DNA from: Bugulina stolonifera
Lineage: Eukaryota; Bryozoa; Gymnolaemata; Cheilostomatida; Bugulidae
NCBI GenBank assembly: GCA_935421135.1
Contig: OW285187.1
Location: 15,029,929-15,093,928 of the forward strand
Direction of reading: 5' to 3'
Length of the DNA: 64,000 bases
In this document: piece after piece, positions 52,301-63,950 of the stretch
Position numbering within the stretch: position 1 is the first letter of the stretch
Layout of the letters: each line of letters begins with the position of its first letter
Program-made: the position numbers and the translations under genes
The notes under the pieces: model-generated
What the model saw: the letters and a program-made list of their open reading frames with translations, nothing else
Told to the model about the DNA's origin: nothing
Database searches by the model: none

Positions 52301-54511
52301 GAGGGTTTGGAGTCACTGTAAGTCCCAAACAGGGCTAGTGGCAGACTCTCGGCCACCAGTGTTTAGAGAGATCTGAAACCCTTGAATACTTGGTAATAAA
52401 TATTGTAGTTTTGAAATAGCATGGCCTCTAACTGTCTTAATTGCTGTTTCGTTATCATATTAAAGTTGACTGCAATAGGACAAGTGATCGACCAGTGTAT
52501 TTACTAAGCAACCAGAAAATTCAGATTCGATTGCGAAAAACTAATTCTGCCGTTTTGAAACTAGTAATGAGGTGGGTACATGGAGTATATTCCCGTGTAC
52601 CCTCACTTCAAACACTACAGAAAATAATTTACTATTTGCATAATAATAGAAAGTTGTCTTCTCCATTGTGTATGATGCTATACATCTCAATCATAAGACA
52701 ATTAATTGATACATTAGTTATGGTAAAGAACTAAGGCTATCTAATTTACTGTTTGGGCCTAAGTCTACCAACTTAGCCAAGTTACATGTAGTTCCTTATC
52801 ATACTGTGTTTATTATTTCCCTATTTGCAGCCATATTTCATTGCTCTGCTTAGTTCATCTCCACTTTTATTAAGCCTACATGTAAAAAAGATTAAGAATG
52901 ATCTAAACTTTTCTTCCAGGAAGAAGTGTGAATATACAGCTATGGAGGCAACCATGGACGCCACCCATGTTTACACTCCAATAGTTAGCCTAGCTTATAC
53001 TATTATACTATATGTTACCATATACTCTTACAAAACAACTTGTTGTACAGGGGAATCCCCCATTATGCAATGCACAGGAATGCAACTCATTGATTACATA
53101 TTCCTATACTATTGATCCCGGCTACACATAGAACAACTCAAGTGTTAGTTAGCACTGTAGTTGGGCTTCAATGAACCTATAGCATACCATTGTCCAAAAG
53201 AATGGTTGAAACAGTAACAACATGCTCTGCAACTGTGTGGTCCCTGGCTAGCAAACCTATTCACCATAATATTACGGGGAATTTCTACAGTCACTGCCCA
53301 AGTGCCGAAAAAGCTAAACATCTACTCTGTTACATGATGTTCCAGAAGCAATAATCTATATTAGAATTATTTTCTTCATAACTTACACAAACTAGAGTAT
53401 TGTATATGCCCATATATAATATAATTCTAAAACCAACCAGGGGTGTTAGGGAAGGGAGAGTTGACAAAACTTCCGTCTCCATTACTGCCACTGCTTCCAC
53501 TTCCCATGCTGCCATTCATACCATTGAGGCCATTCATATAAGGCAGTTGGTGCTGTGCGTCTAGTGGGGAACTGTCTTGCTCCAGGGACAACTTCCCAAA
53601 GGAATTGGTACTTGACAACAACTACAAGCAGGAGAGGATATGTTTGCAACTTACAACTAAAGTTATCTTTCCATGGCTAAAATACCCCTACTCCTTATTC
53701 AGTCCAACCCAAGTTATTTACTACAAAGTAGAAATCTGGCAGTCAATGCCTATACCAAGCAAGAGAAGGTAAAATCAACTAAGAGAAGTGTAATGAGCAG
53801 ACATGCCAGTAACTAGCAACTAGTTGTTTGATAAACGCATCTTTGGACAGTGTGGGTCGATCAATTACGATTGGCAGGTATGGAACCTCTTTATTGCAGA
53901 TAGATTGCAGTACTCATGTATTACATGTATTACATGTATGCCGGAGATAAAGACACCTTATAAATGTGTTCAATTGAAACCTATCATACACATTTCAAAC
54001 ATATAAAATTATGAATTTCCACGTAAAAATTATAAACAGATTTAAATGTTCAATTTAAATTCATGATTGTACCTTAAACTAATATATTAGCTTGTAAATG
54101 CATTGCAATAACGCATTCGTATAGGCAATAACGCATCCGTATAGGCTCTAACGCCAGCTTTACCTTAGACACGACATCTGAGTCGAGCTGAGGAAGAACA
54201 TTTGCCATACTGGTTGGATACGGGTCATGGTTTAGATTTGGAGGTAAGTAATTTGGCTGAGTGATGTGAGAATTCTCAGGTCCATTATATTGACCATTCT
54301 CTAAGTTTGCAAACGTTTGATACGTAGAATGGTATTGCTGAGATTCATATTCATCAAACTGCAAAATACATAACAGGCTACGATAAAGAAGCATGCAGTG
54401 AATTATTGTTACGTAAAATTACCCACAGCAAAATGATAATTTACTTACGAGGGCTGTTGGCGGATCATCTTGCAAATTTGGCCAATCCATAGGGTCAAAG
54501 TTGGTCGCCAT
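37386..54511 (-). CDS. NFKB: NF-kB p100/p105-type precursor: RHD, ankyrin, death domain (complete)
   Basis: A Rel-family transcription factor with its own inhibitor. The 22 minus-strand exons join in phase and total 3276 nt, 1091 residues: 54449-54511, 54164-54358, 53438-53621, 50950-51143, 50675-50844, 50375-50454, 49966-50142, 49545-49652, 48689-48765, 47970-48108, 46909-47025, 46137-46211, 43067-43380, 42834-42957, 41827-41968, 41132-41246, 40335-40548, 39755-39924, 39321-39530, 38684-38908, 38016-38136, 37386-37447. Rel homology domain about 152-463: FRYEVEGKAHGGLQG binding loop, then EIFLLCEKVTK, DDIKVKF and FAIVFRAPPYKDL of the dimerisation half. NLS VQRKRKRP about 467-474. Gly-rich hinge about 502-527. 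Six ankyrin repeats about 718-935, for example TPIHLATILGDVEMVRVLL. Death domain about 985-1065 (DWKRLANTFEL, then DCVEVIEKW). The last exon encodes DSGFVES at 1073-1079, which looks like an IKK-controlled degron. The N-terminal 150 residues are Asn/Gln/Ser-rich and unlike bilaterian forms. Confidence 0.97.
38466..38668. repeat. 21-bp minisatellite in NF-kB intron 20
   Basis: Unit CTGTCATAGATGACACACATA recurs about nine times. It contains the palindrome TGTCATAGATGACA. It begins about 15 bp past the donor of the death-domain exon and extends an open frame there by chance, since 21 is a multiple of three. Confidence 0.92.
41558..41568. promoter_or_regulatory. Consensus kB site, NF-kB intron 15
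   Basis: GGGAATTTCCC is a perfect palindromic match to GGGRNNYYCC. Binding is inferred from the motif alone. Confidence 0.5.
42050..42215. repeat. About 39-bp repeat, ACACGTGTACATGTAG, NF-kB intron 14
   Basis: Four diverged units of the form TAACACGTGTACATGTAG plus TGTTACCATTACAG. The unit carries the palindromes CACGTG and GTACATGTA-type words. Confidence 0.8.
44203..44232. promoter_or_regulatory. Pair of consensus kB sites, NF-kB intron 12
   Basis: GGGGATTCCC at 44203-44212 and GGGAATTTCCC at 44222-44232 match the kB consensus, with centres about 20 bp apart (two helical turns). This is a plausible intronic enhancer. The motif match is seen; the function is inferred. Confidence 0.5.
47228..47820. 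repeat. 27-bp minisatellite, about 21 units, NF-kB intron 10
   Basis: Unit GTACATGTATATAGTTGTAC plus AATGTAT repeats almost perfectly. A block of five adjacent units (about 47405-47520) has ATACAG in place of ATATAG, so units have spread by local duplication. Because 27 is a multiple of three, five of the six frames stay open for about 200 codons; none is a gene. It lies between NF-kB exons 10 and 11. Confidence 0.97.
48371..48513. repeat. Short inverted-repeat element, CCAGTGTTAGAA type
   Basis: CACCAGTGTTAGAAATACGA faces CCACTTCTAACACGG about 130 bp away, in NF-kB intron 9. It has the same end type as 21396-21472. No coding capacity. Confidence 0.45.
53051..53060. promoter_or_regulatory. 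Consensus kB site, NF-kB intron 3
   Basis: GGGAATCCCC fits GGGRNNYYCC. It lies in the large intron before the first Rel-domain exon. Confidence 0.45.
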
Positions 54512-54746
54512 GTTTGAATTGTACGACAGACTCTATAATACAACAGTAAGCATTCAACATATTAAATTTAATTGCGCAACACAAAAATAATATATGTTGG
54601 AGCCTAATTGAGAAAATAGAACTTGTTCCATTTCATCCAGTAAGTTGAATCAAATTTGCTAGATGGTGCTCATTACACTAGCGTGCAAGATAAAGCTTAC
54701 GATTCAACAATTTGAAGAGTTATGACTTGAGTAGCTGTAGCTATTA

Positions 54747-55012
54747 GTGTTTTAGCGGCCTCTTGGACTGGCCGAGGCTGCAAATAAAATTCCTAGGATA
54801 GCCGCCCAACCTATGCCAAAGGGTTATTGACCTGGAATTTTACTTGGTTGGAAGAAACCATTCTTAGCTCATCGGTACATCCAGGTTTTCCGCATGAAAA
54901 TAAGGATTTTGCATTTAGCCTAGGCTAGTGTGTTTGCGACCCTGTGACGAAAGTGGACCAGAAAATTCTTGAGCATATTGGCCTGTGCCTGTAATTCAGG
55001 GCGCGAAGACAC
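54747..55012. mobile_element. 266-bp MITE, copy B (GTGTTTTA/GAAGACAC ends)
   Basis: Same family as 14880-15139: CCTCTTGGACTGGCC, GATTTTGCATTTAGCC and the end GCGAAGACAC are shared, and TA flanks both ends. It lies about 240 bp upstream of the NF-kB start codon, probably in a 5' UTR intron. Confidence 0.85.
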
Positions 55013-56149
55013 TAGACATCTATAGCTATAACAAAAACAGTGCTGTTCTTGTGTGTCAGTGACCTGTAGAACGTGTGTGGAGGACAGGAGACGCATCAAC
55101 TAATGTGCAAAAAATGGAATCGGCGTTACATGCATGCACAAAGAGTTGTTTCCCTTCCAGGTTTAAAACTGCATGTACGTTCGAACTATTGGGACATAAC
55201 TCCAACTCTGCAGATTAGGTGAAAAAGGCTAAGTCACATTTCTTGTATCACAGGGTATGATCATTGTAAAAATTTTGGAGTGCTAGTGAGAGACATGAAG
55301 CTAACCACAGAATAGGCATAGTGAATGAACAATATTAACACAAAAGGGAAATGGAGAGTAGAGTAGACTGCATTATAAGTTCATCGGTCAATGTATCGCA
55401 ATTGTTATAACATACAGGGTAGCGCATGTAGCATAATGTACCACAGAAGAGACTTCAACCGCTGGGTCTCGATATTATAGGTCACTCTTAACCTCAACTT
55501 AGAGAATTGGGGACCTTCAGATTAGCTAACTACATTGATACTTTGAGATGCAAGTCTCATGACATTTATAAAAAGACATTGATATAAGTTTCAAACAAAA
55601 TAAGGAGTAGACTGAGTACCATATCTTGTAGTACAATCAGGACTAGTAAATTTGACAATGCCACAAGACAAGATGAGGGAAATGAAGACAATAATCATAA
55701 CTACTATATTAAATTTTTACCACGTGAATGTTGTGTGTCTAAAAATAATGTCATAATTATAGGTTTATGAAATATATAATGACCTAGCACACTTTCGTCT
55801 CTTTATATAAGCTTTATTATAACTGTACAAAAAGTCAAGAACCTCCTAAATACATACAATTTTAAATTTACTCTATTTAGTCTAAGAGGAAGTCTAGTGT
55901 AAATTTGGATGAATTAGGGAGTTTGGAACAAAGTTAGCGTTAAATGTTCAAATACAGATTATCACTACAAAATATTGAAATTTGGCAAATGGATGTTTAA
56001 ATAATGATTGAGTGATCGTGAGACATGAGGGTTGTGTGAGATATGCTGATTACCAAGGACCGCCCTACACTACACTCGAGTTACTTGTTCGAAAAAAGTT
56101 ATTTCGAAATTACTAACATCAATGAGCTGCCTACAGACATAATTCCGAT
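55013..56149. other. Probable NF-kB 5' UTR intron
   Basis: AT-rich DNA with no coding signal. A 3' splice site (minus strand TATTATAG) at about 54534 just before the NF-kB start, and a donor at about 56160, suggest that this is spliced out of the 5' UTR. Confidence 0.4.
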
Positions 56150-56296
56150 TGCTACTTACCATTAGTTTTGCGTTTCAAGCATATATTCTTATATTAATCA
56201 GTTCAGAAACTGCATAGAAAAAATTATGAGTGTAGAACTAGTGGCGTTTTACGACAAATAAAAATATTATTGTGAAGTGGGGACTAGGGATTTCCC
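56150..56296 (-). promoter_or_regulatory. Putative NF-kB first exon and promoter with kB site
   Basis: On the minus strand CAAAACTAATG is followed by GTAAGTAGC (about 56157-56160), a strong 5' splice site that could end a non-coding first exon. About 130 bp upstream of it, 56287-56296 reads GGGATTTCCC, a perfect kB consensus. No TATA box is evident. Promoter status is inferred; the motif and donor are seen. Confidence 0.4.
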
Positions 56297-57363
56297 CCTA
56301 ACACCATTGTTGTCTCAATACAACACCTGGAAAATACCCGAATGTGCAATGAGAGAGAAGGTTAGACGTCAGTTCCCCTACTATTTCTGCTAAACGGCAA
56401 CATTCCACAGACGATAGTCCGGCAACTACAGACTGCGACTGTTAACAAAGACCGAATTTGTATCATTGCAGCAGCAAAAGAAGCGGTCCAGTGCAAAACT
56501 ATGAACACCTCTATCAGATGACGTATAGACTTGACCTGTGCGTCACAAATAGTCTGAGTGACATGTTGCACACCACCATTACTTTGGTCTGCAACAACAG
56601 TAGCAGTATAGGGAATGGTTAGTTCACCGGGCTTTAATAATCACTTCCCTATTTAATTTATTTTGTATTAAATTATTATGGAAGATAAGATTTAGATAGG
56701 AAAAGATTTAAAAAAAATGCTGGTTTGGTCAAACCATCCATTTTGTTTTAATATCTTCTAAAATTAATAGCTGCTCATAGTATGTAGTGTTTTGGTAGGA
56801 TTTGGCCATATCTTTCTTTTGCATCCAATTTTATTTTAAATTCAATTTAATTTTTATTTTTTTTATTAAATCATAATAATTATTATTCATTATTTATGTT
56901 AACATGATACACTAATAAATATATTTAATATTACAATTTACATGCTGTCGTATGAGCTCTGTTCAAGTGTCTATTTCCATTTCCTTTTTCTGTTAATAAT
57001 TAATTATTCATTAACTAGGCAGGCTATACTGTAGGGTAAATATCTTGAAAAAGAAAGATTGGCAAAACTGTGTTTTAAAATTAATTTCGTTATGGTTATG
57101 GAACCTTAGGATATAAGATAATTAATAATTATTGAATAATTTAATAGGTGAATAACAATTTATTATGAAACTATAATTTTAATTTACCATTATAAAATTG
57201 AATATTAATATAGCAATAATCAGAGTGACCAAACTAAATTTCTAAAAATTAGTCGGAAAAATATAAAATTAGTCAAAAATGTTTTGGAAAGCAGGAAGTT
57301 GTAGCAGTGTTAAATTGGAGGGAAGTTCTTTCTAAATATGTAGGCTTATTCACAACTTAACAG
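56297..57363. other. No gene recognised
   Basis: A very AT-rich stretch (56640-57260) with poly-T and ATTAATTATT words. No exon is supported. Confidence 0.5.
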
Positions 57364-57723
57364 TTGCAGAATAATGACTGTACAAATGGTATGGTACAAA
57401 ACTTCTGTACTCGCTTACCAAATTGCATAAATGTTTTTTCTAGTGTATTATTATATTTTGCTTATTTATTAGGTTTAGGTCAACTACCAGGCTTTGGGTA
57501 CGACATGAAAACAAAACAATATAACCATACGGATTCTAGACATCTGCAATATCTCCAAGTACCCATCCTACATACTGATCTTGTTACTGGTGCATTATTT
57601 GTGTCAGTTCTCGATAACGCTCTTAATAATTGTGTGCAACCAGCTATGTGCAACCATCCTTCCATTTTTTACTCATATAGATTAGAGTTTTCTTATGGTA
57701 ATGGGGTCAACTGTTATGCTTAA
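57364..57723 (+). CDS. Unrecognised 119-codon frame
   Basis: The frame includes GLGQLPGFGYDMKT, then HLQYLQVPILHTDLVTGALF and ends YGNGVNCYA before a stop. The composition looks like a folded protein rather than translated repeat. A possible 3' splice site (TTATTAG) precedes GLGQLPG at about 57471, so the real part may begin there. No family is recognised. It could be an exon, a transposon remnant or chance. Confidence 0.3.
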   Translation: MQNNDCTNGMVQNFCTRLPNCINVFSSVLLYFAYLLGLGQLPGFGYDMKTKQYNHTDSRHLQYLQVPILHTDLVTGALFVSVLDNALNNCVQPAMCNHPSIFYSYRLEFSYGNGVNCYA

Positions 57724-60253
57724 TAATTAGTGGATTGTAGTCATGATATAATTTTGCTCTTTCGCCATTGAGTTAGTTCAGCCCATATTTCGCATTGTGT
57801 CGGACCCACACCTGGTTAGCATATTACATCGTCAATCAAACTATATGGTAATATAGTTGCACACGTTTCTCTTGGAGTTTCACTTGGCTTCCTATGCCTC
57901 CTGTGCCCATGGCCAAGTTTGTTTCAGTCATGTCATTATGTTGATTATATGCAAAGTGTTTATTTGAAACTACACTCCAGGCATAGGCCTACAGTATATG
58001 CTGGTACAACTTGATGGTGATTTTTTCAGCACTTAAATTTTGAAGTGCATCTTTAAAATTGGTTGATGGAGCTACATGTGATAGTCTGAATCCCACCACA
58101 GGGCTCATATTATGTGAAGGAAATTTTTCTTCCTGTAGGTAGGTTGAGATCGGAAATTTCGAGGAATGGGAATTTATGGTCATTATACAGTGGGGAGTGT
58201 TTCATGACTTCTGGAACACCAGAATAGACTAGAAATTTCCGGCGACTCCCATTGATTATGACAGCAAAATTTATATTTGGTTATGCCTTTGTTTTCAAAA
58301 TCGCCTGTCAGCCTCCTGAAACTCAATTAGTTGATGAAATTATATTGCAATGCAATTAGTATTTAAACGTTCCCTACTATTGTTAAATGTATAATTGAAG
58401 GACATAATTTCATATGCACAAAATTAGGTTATAGATGTACAATGTATATAATGTAGAATGATCAATAAAATATTTACCTATGATGAATAAGCTATACTTA
58501 TTATTATTGTCATTTACTCAGTATTACGTTTAATATTAAAAGTTAAAATGGTTGTTAGAATTATATAGTTCAATTATCATTGATGCAGACTTAATGAATT
58601 TATTAATCCGCTAACTGTTGCTAATCAATTTGATGATAACTGAATATTGGCTCAAGTCCTACAAGTTGGTTTTGACTGCAGGTGGACTATATTTTAGTCA
58701 TGAATTTCTTTTGTCATATATTTAAATGACTATAGAATATTGTTGATAACTAATACTCATTAAAGATGTTGTTGCTATCTGAAAGTGCAAGTCTATGTAT
58801 ATTCTCAGGATTATCTTGTTGTGAATGGCAATGGTAAATAGATTAACTGTAAAATATTGAACTCCCAATGTATAGCTTCTGCTACTTCCATTGTCCTACC
58901 AATAATAAGAAGAAATTTGTAGTTTGTATTTTATTAAAAACATTATTTCACTGTACAAAGTTTGAAACAACCAATTCCTTTTCTCCTTGCCCCTTTACCT
59001 ACATGTGGTATTTTTTGTATAGATCTTTCATTTAGTTTTATTTATATAACCCTGTATCTGGTGAAAATAGCACCAAACTGATATCAAATCTTCCCTCAAC
59101 CTTGCTACTTTCTGTGTTGTGATATGATATATTCCGTTGCAGATAAAAGTTACACCGATTGCTGAAAGTTGTACAGGTCTCCAAAATGAAAACAATCGTT
59201 TCAAATAAGCTCATTGTGTGGTAGATGGGAACATATCGCTGCTTCAACTGCTGATTCAAATATAGGAAGAACCTGCCACGCTAACTCAAGGTTGGTCAAT
59301 TTATATACCTTATCTTTTACAGCTTTCTGCGGAATAACTGTATCCATGTCCCTGATTATAAACTAATAGATAATTCTTATAGAATGGAAATGCAGGTGTA
59401 GACCTACACAATTATTATAAGAATACAAGTGTACATAATATACAACATACAGTGTATTATCTACATACATAGGGCCATGCTAGGAGCAATAATGAATAGA
59501 CTGCAAGAATACATGATAGTTCATAGTACAGTGATGTCGGTAGCTTTACTTGTACCTTCGCCCGGATAGCTATAAATTATTGCGTAAACTAATACAATGT
59601 TAGGTTTGGAACAGGCAACAATCGGAAGTTACAATTAGCAAAGGGGTAGGGGTAGTTAACTTGGCTATTGTTACTATTTTACGATTATTGAAAAAATTCT
59701 TAGCATTGTTTAGATAGTGGAATATGGAGTCAACTAATTGACACTCAAGTAACTATGTAGTATATCTACTAACTAGAGACCTTCTACTGCATATATGTAA
59801 TGGTACTCAGTCACTTACATTTATAAAGTATATTACCTCACTTACATTGAATGGTGGACTAATGTAGGCATGTAGTTGCTTTCAGATAAACACTGCAGGT
59901 AAACTAATCAACACTGCAGTTAACTGGAGACTTTATTTTGTTTTTACTTTAAATAACTTTGGTTGGTATATGAATCAAGACTATCGACTAAGAGCTTATT
60001 TGCATTTGCTACTAAAAATGTCAATTTGTATTTATTGTAACCAAGCTATAACCAGAATCAAACTGGGTGATTCATTCTCTGGGAGATATTCTAGAACTGT
60101 CACTGACCTACTGCAGTGAATCTTAAATATGTATCATATGATTTTGTTACTACAATTTTAAAAACGCAGGACCTTGTCTCACTATATGTGTTGTTTCAAA
60201 TTTGTGTGGATGAGTTACTCTACTATTGTTAATTTAATGGATGTGTATTTCAG
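57724..60253. other. No gene recognised; probable 5' region of the Src-type gene
   Basis: AT-rich sequence. A 3' splice site (TTTCAG) ends at 60253, so the Src-type gene must have an upstream non-coding exon, probably here, but I cannot place it. Confidence 0.4.
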
Positions 60254-60261
60254 GCTTGTTG

Positions 60262-63200
60262 ATGGGAAACTCCTGTGCTAAACAGCCTGATGGCACCGCT
60301 GGACAGGCGCCTGTTGGCCATCCAGGGTACCAAGGTGGACCGCAGCAGCAGCAGGGGTACCCGGGCTACAAACCTCAGCAGCTTCAGCCACCTATGCAAC
60401 AACCAGGACAACGATTAAGTAATAACCCTGCCCACTTTAATAAATATGCTAATAGAGTACCTAGTCATATGAATCAACCAATGAACTACCACCAATACCC
60501 GCCTGTCCATCCTCCTGTTCGTAATCTCCCTGGTCGTAAGTCATTTGAATCTTCTCGCTCGCTCTTTTCTCCATTTTTTTCTGTTCCTTTATTTGTTCTG
60601 CTTTCTGACTATCTCAACTGCTTCAGTTCTAACTTTACTCATCAGATTCTACTATTCAGTATAAACAGTATAAAGGTATACTAAAACTTATTTTGTTTGA
60701 GTGGACGATTCCACTTGCAAAACTTGTGTGGCCGGAACTGGTTTTCTTTCATCTCCCAATAACTTACCCATTCAGTGAACTATTAGTGGCACAGCACTGC
60801 CTAGAGCTAAGCCTATTAACATCAACAAGGAAATATTGCCCCTTATCTATTATTTGCACAGTACTATAACTAGCAAGCTCTGGTCCCAAGCAAATAGTAT
60901 GAATATTCCATGGCATCAAACTGGGATAAGCTTTTACTGCACAGCAGAATGACTGGAAATAGCATGACCTAGACTAGATAGTAATCACTGATCATCACCA
61001 ATCAGTGGGTGTTTCCTTGTTATTCAGTGGGAGATCTATTACTAGACAAGAGTTCTCTACTAGGGCTAAGATGTAGTATGGTCTCCCTATCAATCAATTC
61101 ATTACTGTTACTCCTAACTACTGACTACCAGATTGACTGCTAGCTACTGACTACAGAGTGACTGCCCTCCCCTTTGCATACATTAACTAGCACACAGTAT
61201 GAAACAATCTTTCATCAAAACACTTTCTAGGACAGCTGTACCATTAGCCTACTATTCATTCCATTCCGATTTGTTGTTCAACTTCCTTCTTGCCATAGTC
61301 GCTTCCGCCTGCTCATATAATAGAGCTGATATGTTATTATGTATATATAATATTAGTAGAACTTCGAAACTCTCATCACAACAGGGTGTGTGTGATTAAT
61401 ATCAACTCTAGTACAACCGTGTCTACTTATAAGCTCATGTTCATGTAGTGCAGCAGTGTCGTGATAGTTAGTGCCTACAACAAGGTACCATGTGGTACTG
61501 TTTGGAATAGATGGGATCTAAAGGTGATTCTGGGGCCTCTTGAACCAGAGATGGTGGGATGAGATGCCAATATGAAACCACCATTGCTGTGGCTTCCGGC
61601 TGGGAGTTATCACTTCTGTGTCATTGTCACATCACTCTAGAATACCTAAAGGCCGTTTTGAACCAATGAGATTGTTGGACTCACATGGAAATCGTCTCAT
61701 TGACAAGAGTAGACTTTTCACAAAAAAATTCAACCTTTGTTCTTTTTACAGAGAACAATTGTATTTAGTCTATTCATCCATCCCACCGTTTCTGCTTTAC
61801 CTAATATGTGGAAAGTAGTATTTGTGAAACTGGTTGGCCAACTTGAACCAGCTTATAAAGCACTCTCCATCTCCGAGCTCAAACAGCTGACTTTCACACA
61901 AATAAATATAATTCTGTGATAGAATAGGATTGGGGGCTACTCAAAAATCAACACAGAAGTCAACTTCCCCTGCTTCAATTTTGACTAAAAACAAAGCCCC
62001 TCTCTTTTACTGTTCAGTTCTTTAGAGTAAGGGTTCAGTACCATTATTGGATAGATTATGGTGGGACTGAAGCTATTTACCAATACACTACATTTCCATG
62101 GTATACTTCTAATCTTACGACTAGTTCAGCTATAGCCAGTTATTAGTACTTTAGATTTTAGTTTTTTAAATTATTGATGTCTTTTATGAACTGCCAATTT
62201 ATATATGTACATGTATATTGTTTATACTCTGCTATATCACTGTATGTATATGTAGCAGGTCTAGACTTAATGTATGTCAGAGGACTATCATAGTTTTGTT
62301 GTATCATAGAGTATTTCACATGAACTAGTTTTGTCTCATACATGATTGGACTATATTCTCATTTGTTTAGGGGTCAAGGTGGTCAGGGCTTTATTTGATT
62401 ATGAACCACAAACAGATGAAGATCTTGCCTTCAAGAAAGGAGAGCGTATGATTTTAGTAGGAGACTGGTGAGTTGTCCACCCCTTCTGTCATCCATCCCA
62501 ACATTACCCTATTTTGTTTGCATATTAGTGTCATTTTATTGGTCATATAAATAAAATTCTGTGATTGAAAGAATGCTGCAAGCATTAGTAATAACTCCTC
62601 AGAGAGATGATCAGGCTGATGTTTAAACATTGTGTTATTCTAAGGCAATTTTATAGCGTTACGTCAACAACTATTCTGCTATTATCTTCACCTATGAATG
62701 ATAAGGATAAGAGTGGACAACTTACAAAATGAAGAGAAGACAACTCTCATTTTTTGAAGATTCACAGTATTCGCTACATTATAACATATTATACGAAATT
62801 TCTTTTCATGTATTTAGTGAATGTGAATGCTTCAGTCTGGGGAGTCGTTGATGTCACAGGCTCAGTTACTCACTGCTCTCTGTTCAATCATGAGCAGTGG
62901 AGAGAGTCACATAATGTATAATATTATGTTTATATAACATATTGTTGTTGCTCAAATCAAAACTTATTTGATACTAAATCAAAACAATGCTGAGTATGCT
63001 ATAACCTACTGGTCTAGCCTGCGCACATCTAACACAATATATTGGGGGGGTGGTAAGGATGGGAGGGGGTGTGGAGTGTGGTAGTCAGGATATGTACTGA
63101 GAGATTTGTGATGGTGAGATGTACAAGTAGATCAGATGACAGATGTACTGTATCTATTTGTGCCTACAACTACAACATAATATTACCTATAATACTAGAA

Positions 63201-63950
63201 AGTGACCTACACTGTACTCGTACATATGTCATATATTACTCAATCTGCATACAGTGTACTGTATGTCGTATTTATGTGGCACATATAAGTGGCCAATCGT
63301 GAGCACCCAAGTATATCTGTACCCAGAAGGGTTTTCCTACGTATCCATATCAAATGATTGTATAGACTCGCTTGTCCCCAAGACATTGACTCTTGGTGTT
63401 GCCGTTGTACCAACATTAATCTGTGTTTATTATTTACATGTAGGTAAATTTTGAAGTACGTCACAATTTTGTCTCCTGCTAGACTAACAAAGATCTAGAT
63501 GTCTTGTCTTTTAGTCCTTTTAATTAATTGTGTATATTTATAGTGAGAATCAAGATTGGTGGCTAGCAAGAAACCAGATCACCGGAGAGGAGGGGTACAT
63601 TCCCAGAAACTTTGTGGTGGAGGATAATGCTGAATCTTTAAAGAGTCAGGAGTAAGTAATGGATTGTCTCCTTCGCAGGGCCACTGCTGTTACTGACTGA
63701 TAGCCTAATTAAAATATCATTTGAATATAAAATATTGTAATAACTGACTAATGTAACAAAATAATTGACCAGTAATGACTTGTAATGAAATATGATTGTT
63801 ATGTAAATAAATTATCAAACCAGAACCACCTAGTTACACCAATCTGTTTCCTTTGCAGCTGGTTCTTTGAGATGGACCGGCGTGAGGCAGATAAAGAGCT
63901 GATGGTGGCTGGGAACCCACAGGGTACCTTCCTAGTTCGTGCAGCATCAG
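60262..63950 (+). CDS. Src-family tyrosine kinase, N-terminal half (partial)
   Basis: A membrane-anchored non-receptor tyrosine kinase of signalling pathways. Four exons are present and in phase: 60262-60535, 62371-62467, 63544-63651, 63859-63950; the next donor follows at 63951 and the rest is beyond the window. The protein starts MGNSCAK: Gly2 for N-myristoylation and Cys5 for palmitoylation, as in Fyn-type kinases. The unique region (about residues 8-91) is rich in Gln, Pro and Gly. The SH3 domain follows: ALFDYEPQTDEDLAFKKGER in exon 2, then WWLARN and GYIPRNFV in exon 3. The SH2 domain begins in exon 4 with WFFEMDRREADKEL and GTFLVR, including the phosphotyrosine-binding Arg. The myristoyl-SH3-SH2 order identifies the Src family. 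The kinase domain is not in view, so activity and regulatory tyrosines cannot be checked. Confidence 0.93.
60536..62370. other. Intron 1 of the Src-type gene
   Basis: Nothing coding is recognised. A fragment at about 61962-62000 (CAACTTCCCCTGCTTCA core) is shared with 24061-24105 and marks an old dispersed repeat. Confidence 0.5.
62468..63543. other. Intron 2 of the Src-type gene
   Basis: AT-rich intron with a G-run (GGGGGGGTGG) at about 63043. No gene or repeat family is recognised. Confidence 0.5.

Noticed and set aside
53275..53290. Further kB-like site GGGGAATTTC
   Set aside because: It lacks the final CC of the consensus.
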